Source of the DNA: Ephydatia muelleri
Taxonomy: Eukaryota; Porifera; Demospongiae; Spongillida; Spongillidae
Length of the DNA stretch: 64,000 nucleotides
Direction of reading: 5' to 3'
Assembly (NCBI GenBank): GCA_013339895.1
Contig: JABACO010000013.1
Span: forward strand, 8,060,504 to 8,124,503
Part shown: positions 34,141 to 44,313 of the stretch, piece after piece
Numbering within the stretch: position 1 is the stretch's first letter
Layout: every line of letters starts with the position of its first letter
Translations under genes and position numbers: made by a program
The notes under the pieces: generated by a model
The model's database searches: none
Seen by the model: only the letters and a program-made list of their open reading frames with translations
What the model was told of the DNA's origin: nothing

Positions 34141-34856
34141 TAATTCTGCTCCATTGCCAATATCAATACTGACACGTGCACAGTGTATGTACATGTAAAA
34201 GTCTGTAAAACTATTGCATTATAATGCACCTATCAATGTCAACCCCGCCCCACCCCAGGGTCGGAGATATCAGGGGATTTGATATGATTTGACACAGAGT
34301 ATTCTTTAGGAGCCGGGGAGTTTGGGGTATACGTTTCGAATGATCACATTACAGTCTGCGAGGTCCGCGTAAATAACGCGTAATGCGTCATTCGTTGCCT
34401 GGAAAGGTGATTTCCCCACAATCACGTGATGATTAGCGAGTTTGGTCGGCTGTTCTTTTGTCTCCTGCCAAACACCGTTATTCCGTGCAATCCGCCAGTT
34501 TTGAAACTGAGTTACGCCCAACTTAAGTGCTCAGTAAAGCTATTTTCTTTACCTTCCTTGTAGCTTTTGCCGTAACTATAGAATGAAGTGTTTACAACTG
34601 CGTTAAATATCGAATATTGTGGAAGCGATACACAAGGAAGTGCATTATAGCCCAGAATGAACAAGAGAATGTCATATTCTTATGTCATGTTCTTGATTGC
34701 AGCGTACAATACCACATTTAAAAAAAATGCTCACCTCACAACTGCATGCATTTCTCTCGTACACACTTCCACAGTAAATTCTTAGAGTACACTCATACAC
34801 GACTTATCCACTATCCACTTAAACAGCCTGCAAAGGTAGTCCACAACAGCAGTGTG
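34141..34856. other. Spacer without recognised gene
   Basis: A 71-residue minus frame at 34306-34521 has no recognisable domain. No other feature seen. Confidence 0.4.
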
Positions 34857-35096
34857 GTAACCATAACAACCAACAGTGGAATGTGCAGAGACAGGTAGTC
34901 ACAGTTCCATGTGTTGTAACCATAGCAACACATCACAACAGCCACTGCTCATGTGTCGTAACCACAGCAACGAATGGTGATGTGTGCTGGAGAGGTTGTC
35001 ACAATAACCTGTGTGGTAACCATAACAACCCACAGTGGTGTGTGCCAGCAAGGAGTCACAACAGTCCACAGCTCCATGTGTTGTAACCATAGCAAC
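34857..35096 (+). promoter_or_regulatory. Cluster of five X-box-like (RFX-type) motifs
   Basis: GTAACCATAGCAAC at 34916 and 35083 and GTAACCACAGCAAC at 34958 match the RFX X-box consensus GTNRCC-N(0-3)-RGYAAC. GTAACCATAACAAC at 34857 and 35016 are one-base variants. They sit in a loose tandem repeat. RFX factors drive ciliary genes in animals. Whether these sites work is unknown, since no gene start lies next to them. Confidence 0.45.
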
Positions 35097-35489
35097 GAAC
35101 AGTACTGAGTGGGGAAGGGGGAAGGGGGAGTGCAGGACAGGACATGCAGTCAAATGAATACACATGACATGCAAAACTCACCATGCAAGTAAAGCAACCC
35201 ATGGGCAGATATGCACATATAGATTTCCTGTGAAAGGAATAGGCATGCATACACTGTACATGACCTGCGATTGGAACTCACCTTATTCCTTATCTGCCAC
35301 TGGTAGTTACAAATGTCCACAATTCTGTCTGTCACTGTCCAGCCCGAATAAAACATTGCATTACAACATGCAAATGCAGTGGACCTAATAACTCCAGTTA
35401 CGTACAGGCCTACAACCAAGGTTCTGCACTCAGCCATCTACACTCACATTCTCATCTTCCAAATCCAGATGTGGACATGCTTACCTACT
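35097..35489. other. Spacer without recognised gene
   Basis: Nothing recognised; likely intronic or 3' of the minus-strand exons at 35490-35808. Confidence 0.35.
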
Positions 35490-35808
35490 ACATACACTCC
35501 ATCCATGTCTTCTTCCAGTGCCTCATAAAGCTCATCATCATCATCATCATCATCACCGTCAATGAAGTCTCCATCCTCTGGTTCCACTCCAGGCATAAAT
35601 AATGACTCCCCATCAATAGCATCCTCTTCATCACCATCAAGTACAGGTCTATAAACTGCATGGTCAACAAATCACATTTGGAACAATTAGCACACACCTT
35701 GCCATGAGTTGCATAATCAGGAAGAGCTTTTACCTTCTCAATAGTATTCTGCATGGACGTCTCTGCAATGCCATTCACCACATTCCGGTAGTTAAGTCTG
35801 GTGTACAC
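35490..35808 (-). CDS. Two exons of an unrecognised acidic protein
   Basis: 35808 to about 35697 reads RLNYRNVVNGIAETSMQNTI followed by EKVKALPDYATHGK and ends at a GTGTGT-type donor. After a short intron (CATGCAG acceptor), 35662-35490 reads PVLDGDEEDAIDGESLFMPG and then a run of Asp with DDDDDDELYEALEED, ending before a GTAAGC donor. The highly acidic composition and flanking splice signals suggest a real but partial gene; more exons would lie on both sides. The family is not recognised, and the first donor is ambiguous by phase. Confidence 0.45.
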
Positions 35809-35889
35809 TATGAGTTAGTGGGATAACAGATATAAAGAGACAACCTAAACAACACTGATATCTCCTATAACACAGTATTAAAATGTCTG

Positions 35890-37435
35890 CAAAAGTTGCC
35901 TTCCTCTTGCACTTTATCACCAGATGGCTTTTCTGCCCTGTTCCTTAAATCAATAGCTCCACCTATTGCTCTTCCCTTATCCATTCTATTTACGCAATCT
36001 TTGAGTAACGGTCAGATCTGGAAAGTTGCTTTTGTTCGTCCTCTTTTTTAAAAAGGACTTTGCAGTTTACCATCTAACTATAGGCCCATTTCTCTCACAT
36101 CAGTCATTGGTAAGGTCATGGAAAAATTGCTGGTAAACTCAATGATGTTATTCCTCCAGTCAAACCATCTAATATAAAAATTTCATGTCAAGACGTTCTA
36201 CCTGTTCTCAGTTGCTATGCTAAATGATTGGACATTGGCTGTAAACAATCACACTAAGGTTGATGTTGTCTATATTGATTTTGCTAAAGCTTTTGACTCC
36301 ATTTCTCACGTTAAACTGCTGACAAAGATTCATGCTTATGATATTGATACAAATTTGCTTAACTGGATATCAAATTTTCTTAGTGAACGTACACAATCTG
36401 TTTACATTGGAAATACCTTTTTAAAGTTTCTTCCAGTGCTCAGTGGAGTCCCTCAGGGCTCAGTCCTTGGTCCTTTGCTATTATAAATGATCTTCTTGAC
36501 TGTATGATATTTCCAGTAGAAACCAAAATTTTTGCAGATGACACAAAAATTTATTGTACTCATTCTGTCCATCAATCTCCTGTATTTACAGATAGCTTGT
36601 CATCTTTTTGTGATCGGTCAAAAAAATGGCAACTTAATGTCGCTTATCACAAATGTAATTACATTTGTTATGGAAATCTCCATTTCCCCAATACACACTT
36701 GGTGATAGTATTCTGCCAACAGTAAATCGTGTCACTGATCTTGGTGTTGTTTTTGCTTCTGACCTCAAACCAAGTGTCCAGTGTTCTCATACAGCTGCGA
36801 AGGCTTTCGGCCGTCTTTCTTTGTTAATGAAAGGTTTTCTAAGAAGATGCATCCATCTTGATCCTAGCCTACAAAATTTATGTTCATCCCATACTGGAGT
36901 ACAACTCTCCTGTCTGGAATCCCTGGCTTATTTCTGATATTAAGTGTGTAGAAAGAGTGCAGCGTTACTTCACTCGTGCCCTTTGTAAGCGAGTTGGGCT
37001 TTCTCATCTGTTTTATTCTATACGGCTGCAAAACTTTAATCCTCGTCACTGGAATACAGAAGGTGTATTGTGACCTTGTGCAGTGCTACAAGATTGTGTA
37101 TAAGCTGGTAGATTTACCTATGGAAGATTTTTTTCTCATTGACTTCAACTACCACAATCTACAGGGTCACTCCCTTAAATTGAAACCCGTTGGTAGTTTG
37201 TCAGTCTACAGTTGTAGGTATAATTTTTTCTCGCAACGAGTTATAAAAGTGTGGAACTCTACCATCAAATGTTATTGAAGCCACAAGTCTCGATGCCTTC
37301 AAGTCACGCCTGTCTAAAATTGACTTATCAAGTTTTTGTAAAGTGTATGATTTCTAGCAGGGAATATATGAGTGCCATTATTTACCTCAGTGTACTCTTT
37401 GTACCTGTAAATCAATCAATCAATCAACCAACTCA
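35890..37435 (+). mobile_element. 5'-truncated LINE (CR1/L2-like reverse transcriptase)
   Basis: Reverse-transcriptase landmarks in order: YRPISLTSVIGKVMEKLL (about 36080), DVVYIDFAKAFDSISHVKLL (motif A, about 36245-36305), SGVPQGSVLGPLLL (motif B, about 36443-36486) and FADDTKIY (motif C, about 36530). The C-terminal part contains IYVHPILEYNSPVWNP and VERVQRYFTRALCKRV, typical of CR1/L2/Rex-type elements. The 3' end is an (AATC)n run at about 37411-37426, a tail type known for such LINEs. The endonuclease domain is missing, and several frame changes and stops make it inactive. Confidence 0.88.
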
Positions 37436-37440
37436 CTGGC

Positions 37441-38592
37441 TTGCATGTAGTGCTTCTTGACTGCACCTATTCCAGCAAAGCTACAAAAACTTACAAATTG
37501 CTGTGGTAACATGCCAGCACAAGTAAATGCATGGATCAGTCTGAAATAATATGCAGTGTGTGTTTAACACATTATAAATAAGTGGGACTGCTCACTTTTG
37601 GTTAATAAGGTAACGCCCACTCAATATTCTGGAGCTTGCCATGTACGGGTTGCTTGGCACTCACGAGCCACATGACCTTTCTACACAATGATGTAGCCAT
37701 GCAATGGTACATATGTATAGTGGCAGGGAAAGAGAGATGCATTGCCTGACCTGAACAAATGACTGCACTTGCCATGACGGGGGGCCCATGCAGCTACAGC
37801 ACTGAACGAGGCTCTGACTAAGGCTTCTGAAGCACTTCCGCTCAATAGTGAAAAACTTCTGGTCATCACGGTCACTGTCACCAGTGAAAATCCCTACAAC
37901 GCAACCGTCAAATTGAACATCACATACATGTAGTATGTATTTACCAGAGCTGTCTAGAAAGGATCTTGCAGAGGGTGTTACTGCTACTGATGTAGTAGTA
38001 GCTGGCGCGTCCGTCGCAGAGAGTAGTACGCGGCTAGCATAGCGTTCAAAAAACTGTATGTCTCTCGATGGTGAGGAACCTGGGGCAAGAGTAGCTTCTT
38101 GACGGCATCCAGCTTCTCTTGGAAAGCTCCTTTCTCGTTTTCTGACGAAAATGTAACTTCGAGAGTCGCTCGCGCTTATTCGAATCTGTCGCCATCTTAA
38201 TCACAAGCATGTGTGCTTATTGTACCTTTAAACTGATTTAATTAGTTGTAAAATGGTTATTGTGCAGAGGATGATGAGTTTACGGCTGAATGTTTGAAGG
38301 AGTTTCACAGGTTTATAGACACCCCATCTTTACAACGTTGAATTGGATCGACGCCATTTTCAGGCCCGCTAATTTGGCCGCACGGCCGGCTGACCGTTTC
38401 CAGGCAAGCGCTTTTTATACGGGCCCTCGATAAGAGCGCACCCATAATAAACACATTCCCTCGTTAGAAGCGCAGGGGCGTATTGTTAATCATATTCATA
38501 ATATCGCGGGGTACGAGTCCGTACGACATGATATCAATGTGGTAAAGACACTTGTAGCGGGCTAAAGCCAAGGACTGTAGTGCATTCAAGAA
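37441..38592. other. Region with possible minus-strand exons
   Basis: A minus-strand stretch 37894-37755 reads FTGDSDRDDQKFFTIERKCF, then SLSQSLVQCCSCMGPPSWQV, and ends CAG|GTCAGG, like an exon. Another at about 38195-38060 begins ATGGCGACAG and contains KGAFQEKLDAVKKLLLPQ in a second frame. They may belong to one unrecognised gene; frames do not connect cleanly. Nothing else seen. Confidence 0.3.
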
Positions 38593-39060
38593 TATATAAA
38601 ACTCGCTTGTTCTAACATCAGCATTATTGCTATCTGGGGACATGACAGAGGTACAGCTAACCGTTGACGAAAAGCGGAATGCAAAGGCTGCAGAGGAAGC
38701 TCAGATGACTGCAATTGCATCAGCTATTAAACATCTGCCAGTGGAAGATGGAACAGCTCGATTGAGTGCAGCAGAGTGGGTCTTGGCTCCAGGAAAAATG
38801 GAGACCGAAGGTGTTGAGACCATTGCTGAAATAGCAGCCAAGCTACTTGGTCGAGAAACTGCAGAGGAGGATGATGGAGAGCCAGACTCCAACTACGTGG
38901 AACCTCCGCCATGCAGTGACGCTGGAAGAAGCAAAAAGGAGCTCTTTGTGTCTTTCAGAGTTTGTGGGAGACAATATAGCTCTGTTCTCTGAAGAGGGGT
39001 ACCGAACATTGCTGCAAATAGGATAAAATCCAGACTCTTACACCAGAGATGCTAAAAATC
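38593..39060 (+). mobile_element. pogo/Tigger-like transposase C-terminal remnant
   Basis: From ATG 38641 (MTEVQLTVDEKRNAKAAEEA) a 117-residue frame ends in an acidic stretch EEDDGEPDSNYVEPPPCSDA. An overlapping frame continues with LSEFVGDNIALFSEEG, so one frame change separates the halves. An acidic EDDEPE-PPPCS region followed by a helical end resembles Tigger/jerky-type transposase tails, but no DDE core is present. CCCTCGTTAGAAGC occurs on both sides (38458 and 39132), in the same orientation. The assignment is tentative. Confidence 0.35.
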
Positions 39061-39531
39061 TAAATCTGTGTGACAGTGTTGTAGTCACTGTATACCACAA
39101 GTAATTATATTCATTCGCTGACAATTAACCACCCTCGTTAGAAGCTCAATCTAGGGCCCAACTATGGTAAGAGCTCAGGGGACAGCCTGTTTTTATCTAT
39201 TTTTTCCCGACAATTATATACAACACCATATACATAACTAATACGCACACTACACTCAAAAGAAACCATCCTTCACTAGATGCCCAGACAATGCGTCAGG
39301 TCTAGTCCCGTTCGACGTCGGTGGTTTGAAAACAAAGATCCACGAAATCGTCAGAGACAGCCTTGGGGTACTGTTCCTCTTGCGTAGCCCTAATCAGCAG
39401 AGGGGATTCCTCTCCTTTCGTGGCCACTCCCGAAGTCAACTCCTCAGCCCACATCTATTATTAATAATAATAATAACACTTACATAAATTATTAATTTAG
39501 ATATAACCTTTGCCTGCATATATTTCATTTG
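39061..39531. other. Spacer without recognised gene
   Basis: (AAT)n lies near 39460-39475. Nothing else recognised. Confidence 0.4.
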
Positions 39532-39599
39532 CGGTAATCTGGTCTCGTTCCCAGACCCACAGATTATCCCATTCCGAGCATGATGTTTTGGCCCCTCTA

Positions 39600-39634
<35 letters not shown>

Positions 39635-39725
39635 ATGCCTGCGCAATGGATGCTTGGGAATTAGTGCATTCATCCGCAGCTGCGTAGCGCTGGGTCTGGA
39701 CCGAGGAACGCTAATAATAGCAACA
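39532..39725. repeat. Palindromic short repeat with central poly-T
   Basis: The left end TGGTCTCGTTCCCAGACCC and right end GGGTCTGGACCGAGGAACGC are near-reverse complements, with a 31-base T-run (39602-39632) between them. It belongs to the same family as 39857-39926. Confidence 0.6.
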
Positions 39726-39856
39726 TCAGGCATATCACTTTCTTGTCGAAGTATTTAGTGATTAGGTTTTGTCTCCCGATTACAACGTCTCTTATAATGA
39801 TTGATCATTCGTGTTTTTGATCGAAACTGTCGACGTGATTATGTTAAATAGTAATC

Positions 39857-39926
39857 TAGTCTCGATCCCAGACCCGCAGCGGTGATGTAATGCCTGTGTG
39901 GAAATAGGGTCTGAGGAACGAGACTA
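39857..39926. repeat. 70-bp palindromic MITE
   Basis: TAGTCTCGATCCCAGACCC at the left and GGGTCTGAGGAACGAGACTA at the right make a nearly perfect palindrome with a 31-base loop. Related to 39532-39725. Confidence 0.7.
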
Positions 39927-40278
39927 CTATCAGGGAACCTAAGATACTTTTATTTTTATTTTTATTCTGGCTCTAGAAGTCAGTTCGTACGCAATTGTTA
40001 TTGTTAGACACTGAACTTTAATTAGCCAAAAATACTTATATGCGTAAGGTTCCTCACTTTTCGCGGCAACGACCCCATTTAATCAGTTATGCATTTTTTT
40101 TTCTTCATACGGCATGCACCAAAAATCACCGATAAACGTGTTCATTATTTTGATTTCTGACGCAGGCGACCGAATCAGCCCGTACAAACATTATAATATT
40201 GTTAGAAGTTGAGTGAACAATAAAGTAAGTTGCTCTGGTGACGAGAACAGCTTCGCAATCGCCCGAAAGTGGTAATGG

Positions 40279-40310
<32 letters not shown>

Positions 40311-40762
40311 GCGCAGCGCTGTTGCTTGGTGGTTGCTGTATACTGCCCGGCCTATGCGGCCTGGCAGCCTACCAGCATTCATGCACGCTGAGTAGCATAG
40401 CAACGCACGTGCCGTCCAGCTACCCCCACCTCGAGCATAGAGTACGTACGTGCATTAAAAATAATATTCTAGGATGTATTCACTTTTACTGTGCAGCCGC
40501 TCAACCAATTGAGTTTTCCGCAGTGTTTTCACGCGCGACCGTGAGTCCAGGGATCGTCGTTACATCATCATTAAGTTTCCAGGGTTTCCGGCGCGTACTA
40601 CAGCAGACGACACATAGATACACGAGACTGCCTGGCGCCGACCGTTCAACCCTCCATTATAAACAAGGCGGTCACACTATAACCTATACAGTAACCGGTC
40701 GTGTCGTGTGTGTGTGTGTGCGTGTGTTGTATACGACGTTTATACGTGGAAACGAAGCTAAA
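39927..40762. other. Upstream region of the TIGAR-like gene
   Basis: Contains a 30-base poly-G (40282-40311) and a short (TG)n near 40708. It is the presumed promoter and 5' untranslated region of the next gene. No TATA box could be assigned. Confidence 0.45.
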
Positions 40763-42809
40763 ATGATCATGTTTCAACTCACTCTAATACGACAGTAAGT
40801 TCACCTGTACAGTGACTGGAAGCCGTAACACGACGAGTTGTACGTCTTTCGTTTTTTGTTTTTTTTTTTCGTTTTTTTTTTTCTTTGATCCCGCTTCTCT
40901 TTCTGGCTCGCGATCGCCCGCTCTCGTTCAATCTGTCAGTGGTGAGACCGAAGCAAACAAACTGGGTTTGTTGCAAGGTAAGTTGCAGCGAATATGAAGC
41001 TGCCGATAGCCATGTGTTTGCACCACAATGCTCTGCAGGGCAACTGAACGTTCCCCTCTCGAACCACGGGAAGGAGCAGGCTCGTAAATTGGCGGAAAGG
41101 CTAGCGGCCGAGAGATTCTTCAAGCTGTACACCAGTGACCTGTCTCGCTGCTTGGAGGTGAGCGCACGTGCACTACTTCCATTGCCTACGCAAGTTATGT
41201 ATGGCTCACCTTCTTGCAGACTACGGAGCGAATCGCTGCCTATCATCAGTACGCCGAAATCGTCACTGACAACAGGCTCAGGGAAAGGGTTAGTGGTATT
41301 TCTCCTGAACAAGGGCCATGTATGTATGTATGAACGATGGAGCGGTGGTGGTGGTGGGGGTGGTGGTGGTGGGTGAGGAAGAAGAACGTATATGTGAGAG
41401 AAGAGCGAAGTGAGAGACTTGAGATATCATGGCAAAATGCGTGTTGGTCGCATCTAGGTATTACACATGCCTTCTTTTCCGTTAATTATTCGTTCATTGT
41501 CAGTAGTCTCATTAACACTAGTATTCTTTTAGGTTGTGTCTGAATTCGGTGGCCGTCCTCCATCACACACATGGCGCCCCAGTAGTATAGGAATGCTATG
41601 GACCACGCCTATGACGTCCAATTGACTGCACGTTTTTATGTATTCACCACCGCAAGGAAATTCTTAGTGCTACTCGTAGCTGAGCATTAAACGTTTAGCT
41701 AAACGAGACCCGCTGACCTCTTTCGCACCGTAGGGCGCGCGCTTCAATGCAAAAGCAACCATTTGTTGCACAATTAAAACATTTGCACCCGTTTCAGCGT
41801 CAAAACAAGTGAGCACTGTAAGCAGTTGCTAATTAATCTGGTTATCGCTCGTACGTCTCCCACGATTCTGCGTGCGTGTGTGTGTGTCTGTATGTGCGTG
41901 TCTGTGTGTGTGTGTGTGCGTGTGTGTGTGTTTGTAATTTTTTGCACTCCGATCGAACCTCCCTATTCACGTGATCCACAGTGTTACGGACGTCTGGAGG
42001 GGCGCCCACACTGCGTTGTGAACGAGACAATACGGAGGGCGGGCGTGGCCAGCAGAGACTACACGGCCCCCGGGGGTGAAAGCTTCGAAGAGCTGCACAG
42101 ACGTGTGGTGGACTTCTTCAACAGCGTTTGCAGGTGTTAAAAGCTGCCCCTCCCCCCACTTCATTTCTTTTCCACCTACCTCATCCTTGCTCTCTTACGC
42201 CCTGTGCAGCGATTACTGTGAACTGGTAGACGATGAGACATTTCTAAGGTTCCCTTCGGTGAGCATATTTATATGGCCTCTATAGCTGCACACCTGTATT
42301 ACACTAGAAGACCGTACGCACCTCATTTGCCATGATGTGTCTCGAACACCCACTGCAATAGAAATATTTCTTAAACCGCATTCAAATTCTATGCCAATCA
42401 CTTTTGTATTGCAGTAAAATATCTTGTGGTGTGCATTCTAATTGACACAAATGTGCAGCTGCCTCCCTTTCAAATTTCTCCCTCCATTGCTCCCATTCCA
42501 CACCCACCTCCTTGGTCACAGCCTGACGATCAAACCGTTCTGTCGCAGCACCTTAAAAATGGTCTCCATGGCAACGAAGCCATCAGCGATCACATTGTGG
42601 TGGTGTCCCACGGAGGAACAATAAATTGTCTCATGCGCCACTTTGCTGAGTATGGCTGTGAACAGCTGGTGACGGGTGGGGTCACACCAAACACTGCTCT
42701 CAACTCTTTCATTGTCTGTGTGGAGCGTTACCCTCATCCTAGGTGTGTGTCTGTGAGAGTGCTCATGTCACATGACCTCTCACATTTGGAGCCCAGAAGT
42801 CAGTGCTGA
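40763..42809 (+). CDS. TIGAR/PGAM-like phosphoglycerate-mutase-family phosphatase
   Basis: Exons 40763-40794, 40940-40977, 41039-41157, 41220-41288, 41982-42133, 42210-42258 and 42522 to 42742, the last read on to a stop at 42809, sum to 747 bases and one 248-residue frame; human TIGAR is 270. The product starts MIMFQLTLIRHGETEANKLG; the catalytic RHGE is split by the first intron (CA|T). SDLSRCLE, RLRERCYGRLEG, APGGESFEEL and VVVSHGGTINCLMRHF with GVTPNTALNSF are the usual landmarks, including the second catalytic His. The family hydrolyses fructose-2,6-bisphosphate or related phosphoesters in the cytosol; the exact substrate cannot be read from sequence. All splice sites are canonical. The last 67 bases after a possible donor at 42743 are the least certain. 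Exons 5 to the end recur after the gap. Confidence 0.9.
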
Positions 42810-42815
42810 ACTTGT

Positions 42816-42862
<47 letters not shown>

Positions 42863-43846
42863 CACACACACACATACACATGAATTTTAAGACATTTGTG
42901 AAGAACCTGGGGAAGAGGATGTGTGCATTTGGAAGGTTCAGGAGTGGAATGAGTTTAAATGGAAATGTGAACAAAAGGAATGGCATTGAGCAATGAAGTA
43001 CTACAAACCCCTCAGAAATAGAATGGAGAGACAACCATTGTTTGTGGCTTGTCATGATTCTTGTTAGTGCACAACCCACCTGTGTCCTCATTAGCCAGAC
43101 AACACATTAGCAAGTCATTGTCTGGTAGTTCAATAATGAGCTCCATAGCCCCTTAAAACAAAGCATGCATGCTCCAAGGAGGCAGACATAATCCCCAGGG
43201 GGGCGCGCATCCCTTTGCTTAAGACACGAGGTTAAGCATGCTGGTTCGAGCCTGAGCCTTAAAACCCTTAGCAGGTCTAGATGAATGATCTGTGATAAGT
43301 GAAGGTGGCTAGTGTTGTGTCAGCCTCCCCTCCAGACTGGGGGGCTCCACTCTGTTCTCCCCCTCTCCAAAAACAGCACACGCAGACACCAAGGCTCCCA
43401 CCCATTATGTCACATTACTCAGACTGTTAGGCACCTCCACCCAGTGTTGCTGTTGCCACTGACAACAGACTGCTAGGCTCCAGCCCCCAACCCTTTCAAC
43501 ACCCACAGCTGCAAGACAAAATTGCTCACTTCTTTAAAGAGAGTTCAGACACTGCAACAAAGATGCTAACCTACACAGGCGTACAATTGGTCAGTAAATG
43601 TATGCTACAACAAAGACAAACCAAATACATGGATGGTCTGAGCATGCTACCAGAAATGTAAAGTCAAGTTATTTGATCCCAAACATTGGGTGTGCATGTG
43701 TGTTGAGTTAGGAACAGGTTAAAGTCTCCTATGGCTGCTGCACCTGTCATCATGTAACAGCACTAGGCTCAGGTTCTAGCGCTGTACCTTACATGGTTTC
43801 ATCTCCTTCTCCAGTTTGGCTCACCTGTCAGACCACACCTTTCCCA
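42810..43846. other. Intergenic spacer with (CA)n
   Basis: (CA)n at 42820-42885. A GGTTCGAGCC motif at 43243 resembles a Pol III B box, but no tRNA fold is evident. No gene recognised. Confidence 0.5.
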
Positions 43847-44172
43847 TCAGCACACCCTCCTCTCTTCAGCACACCTCCCTCTCTCCAGCACACCTCCTCT
43901 TCAGCACACCTCCCCTCTCTCCAGCACACCTCACCTCTCTCCAGCACACCTCACCTCTCTCCAGCACATCTCCTCTCTTTAGCACACCTCCTCTTTAGCA
44001 CACCTCCTCTTTAGCACACCTCACCTCTCTCCAGCCCACCTCCCCTCTCCAGCACACCTCCCCTCTCTCCAGTACACCTCCTCTCTCCAGCACACCTCTC
44101 CAGCATACCTCTCTCCAGCACACCTCCTCTCTCCAGCACACCTCCTCTCTCCAGCACACCTCCCCTCTCTCC
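43847..44172. repeat. 17-20 bp pyrimidine-rich minisatellite
   Basis: Units like CTCTCTCCAGCACACCTCC, about 18 copies with length variants. A copy of the whole array is at 60940-61255. Confidence 0.9.
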
Positions 44173-44313
44173 CCTTACATGTGCCTTCAAGCCCGTTCCA
44201 CACACTCAGACCTAAACCTCTTCCTCAGACCTCTTTTTCAGATCAGGCCAATGTCGGAGTACTCTATTTACACAAATTCATTAATAAAAAGATAAGCTGA
44301 AGCTGTCTTTAAG

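Noticed and set aside
34306-34521. 71-residue minus frame containing GVTQFQNWRI, superficially like a beta-galactosidase alpha fragment (vector)
   Set aside because: Only a few residues agree and the surrounding sequence does not match; treated as chance.
43195-43275. Possible tRNA or SINE with a GGTTCGAGCC B-box-like motif
   Set aside because: No cloverleaf arms or clear A box could be found, and no repeat copies apart from the duplicated segment.
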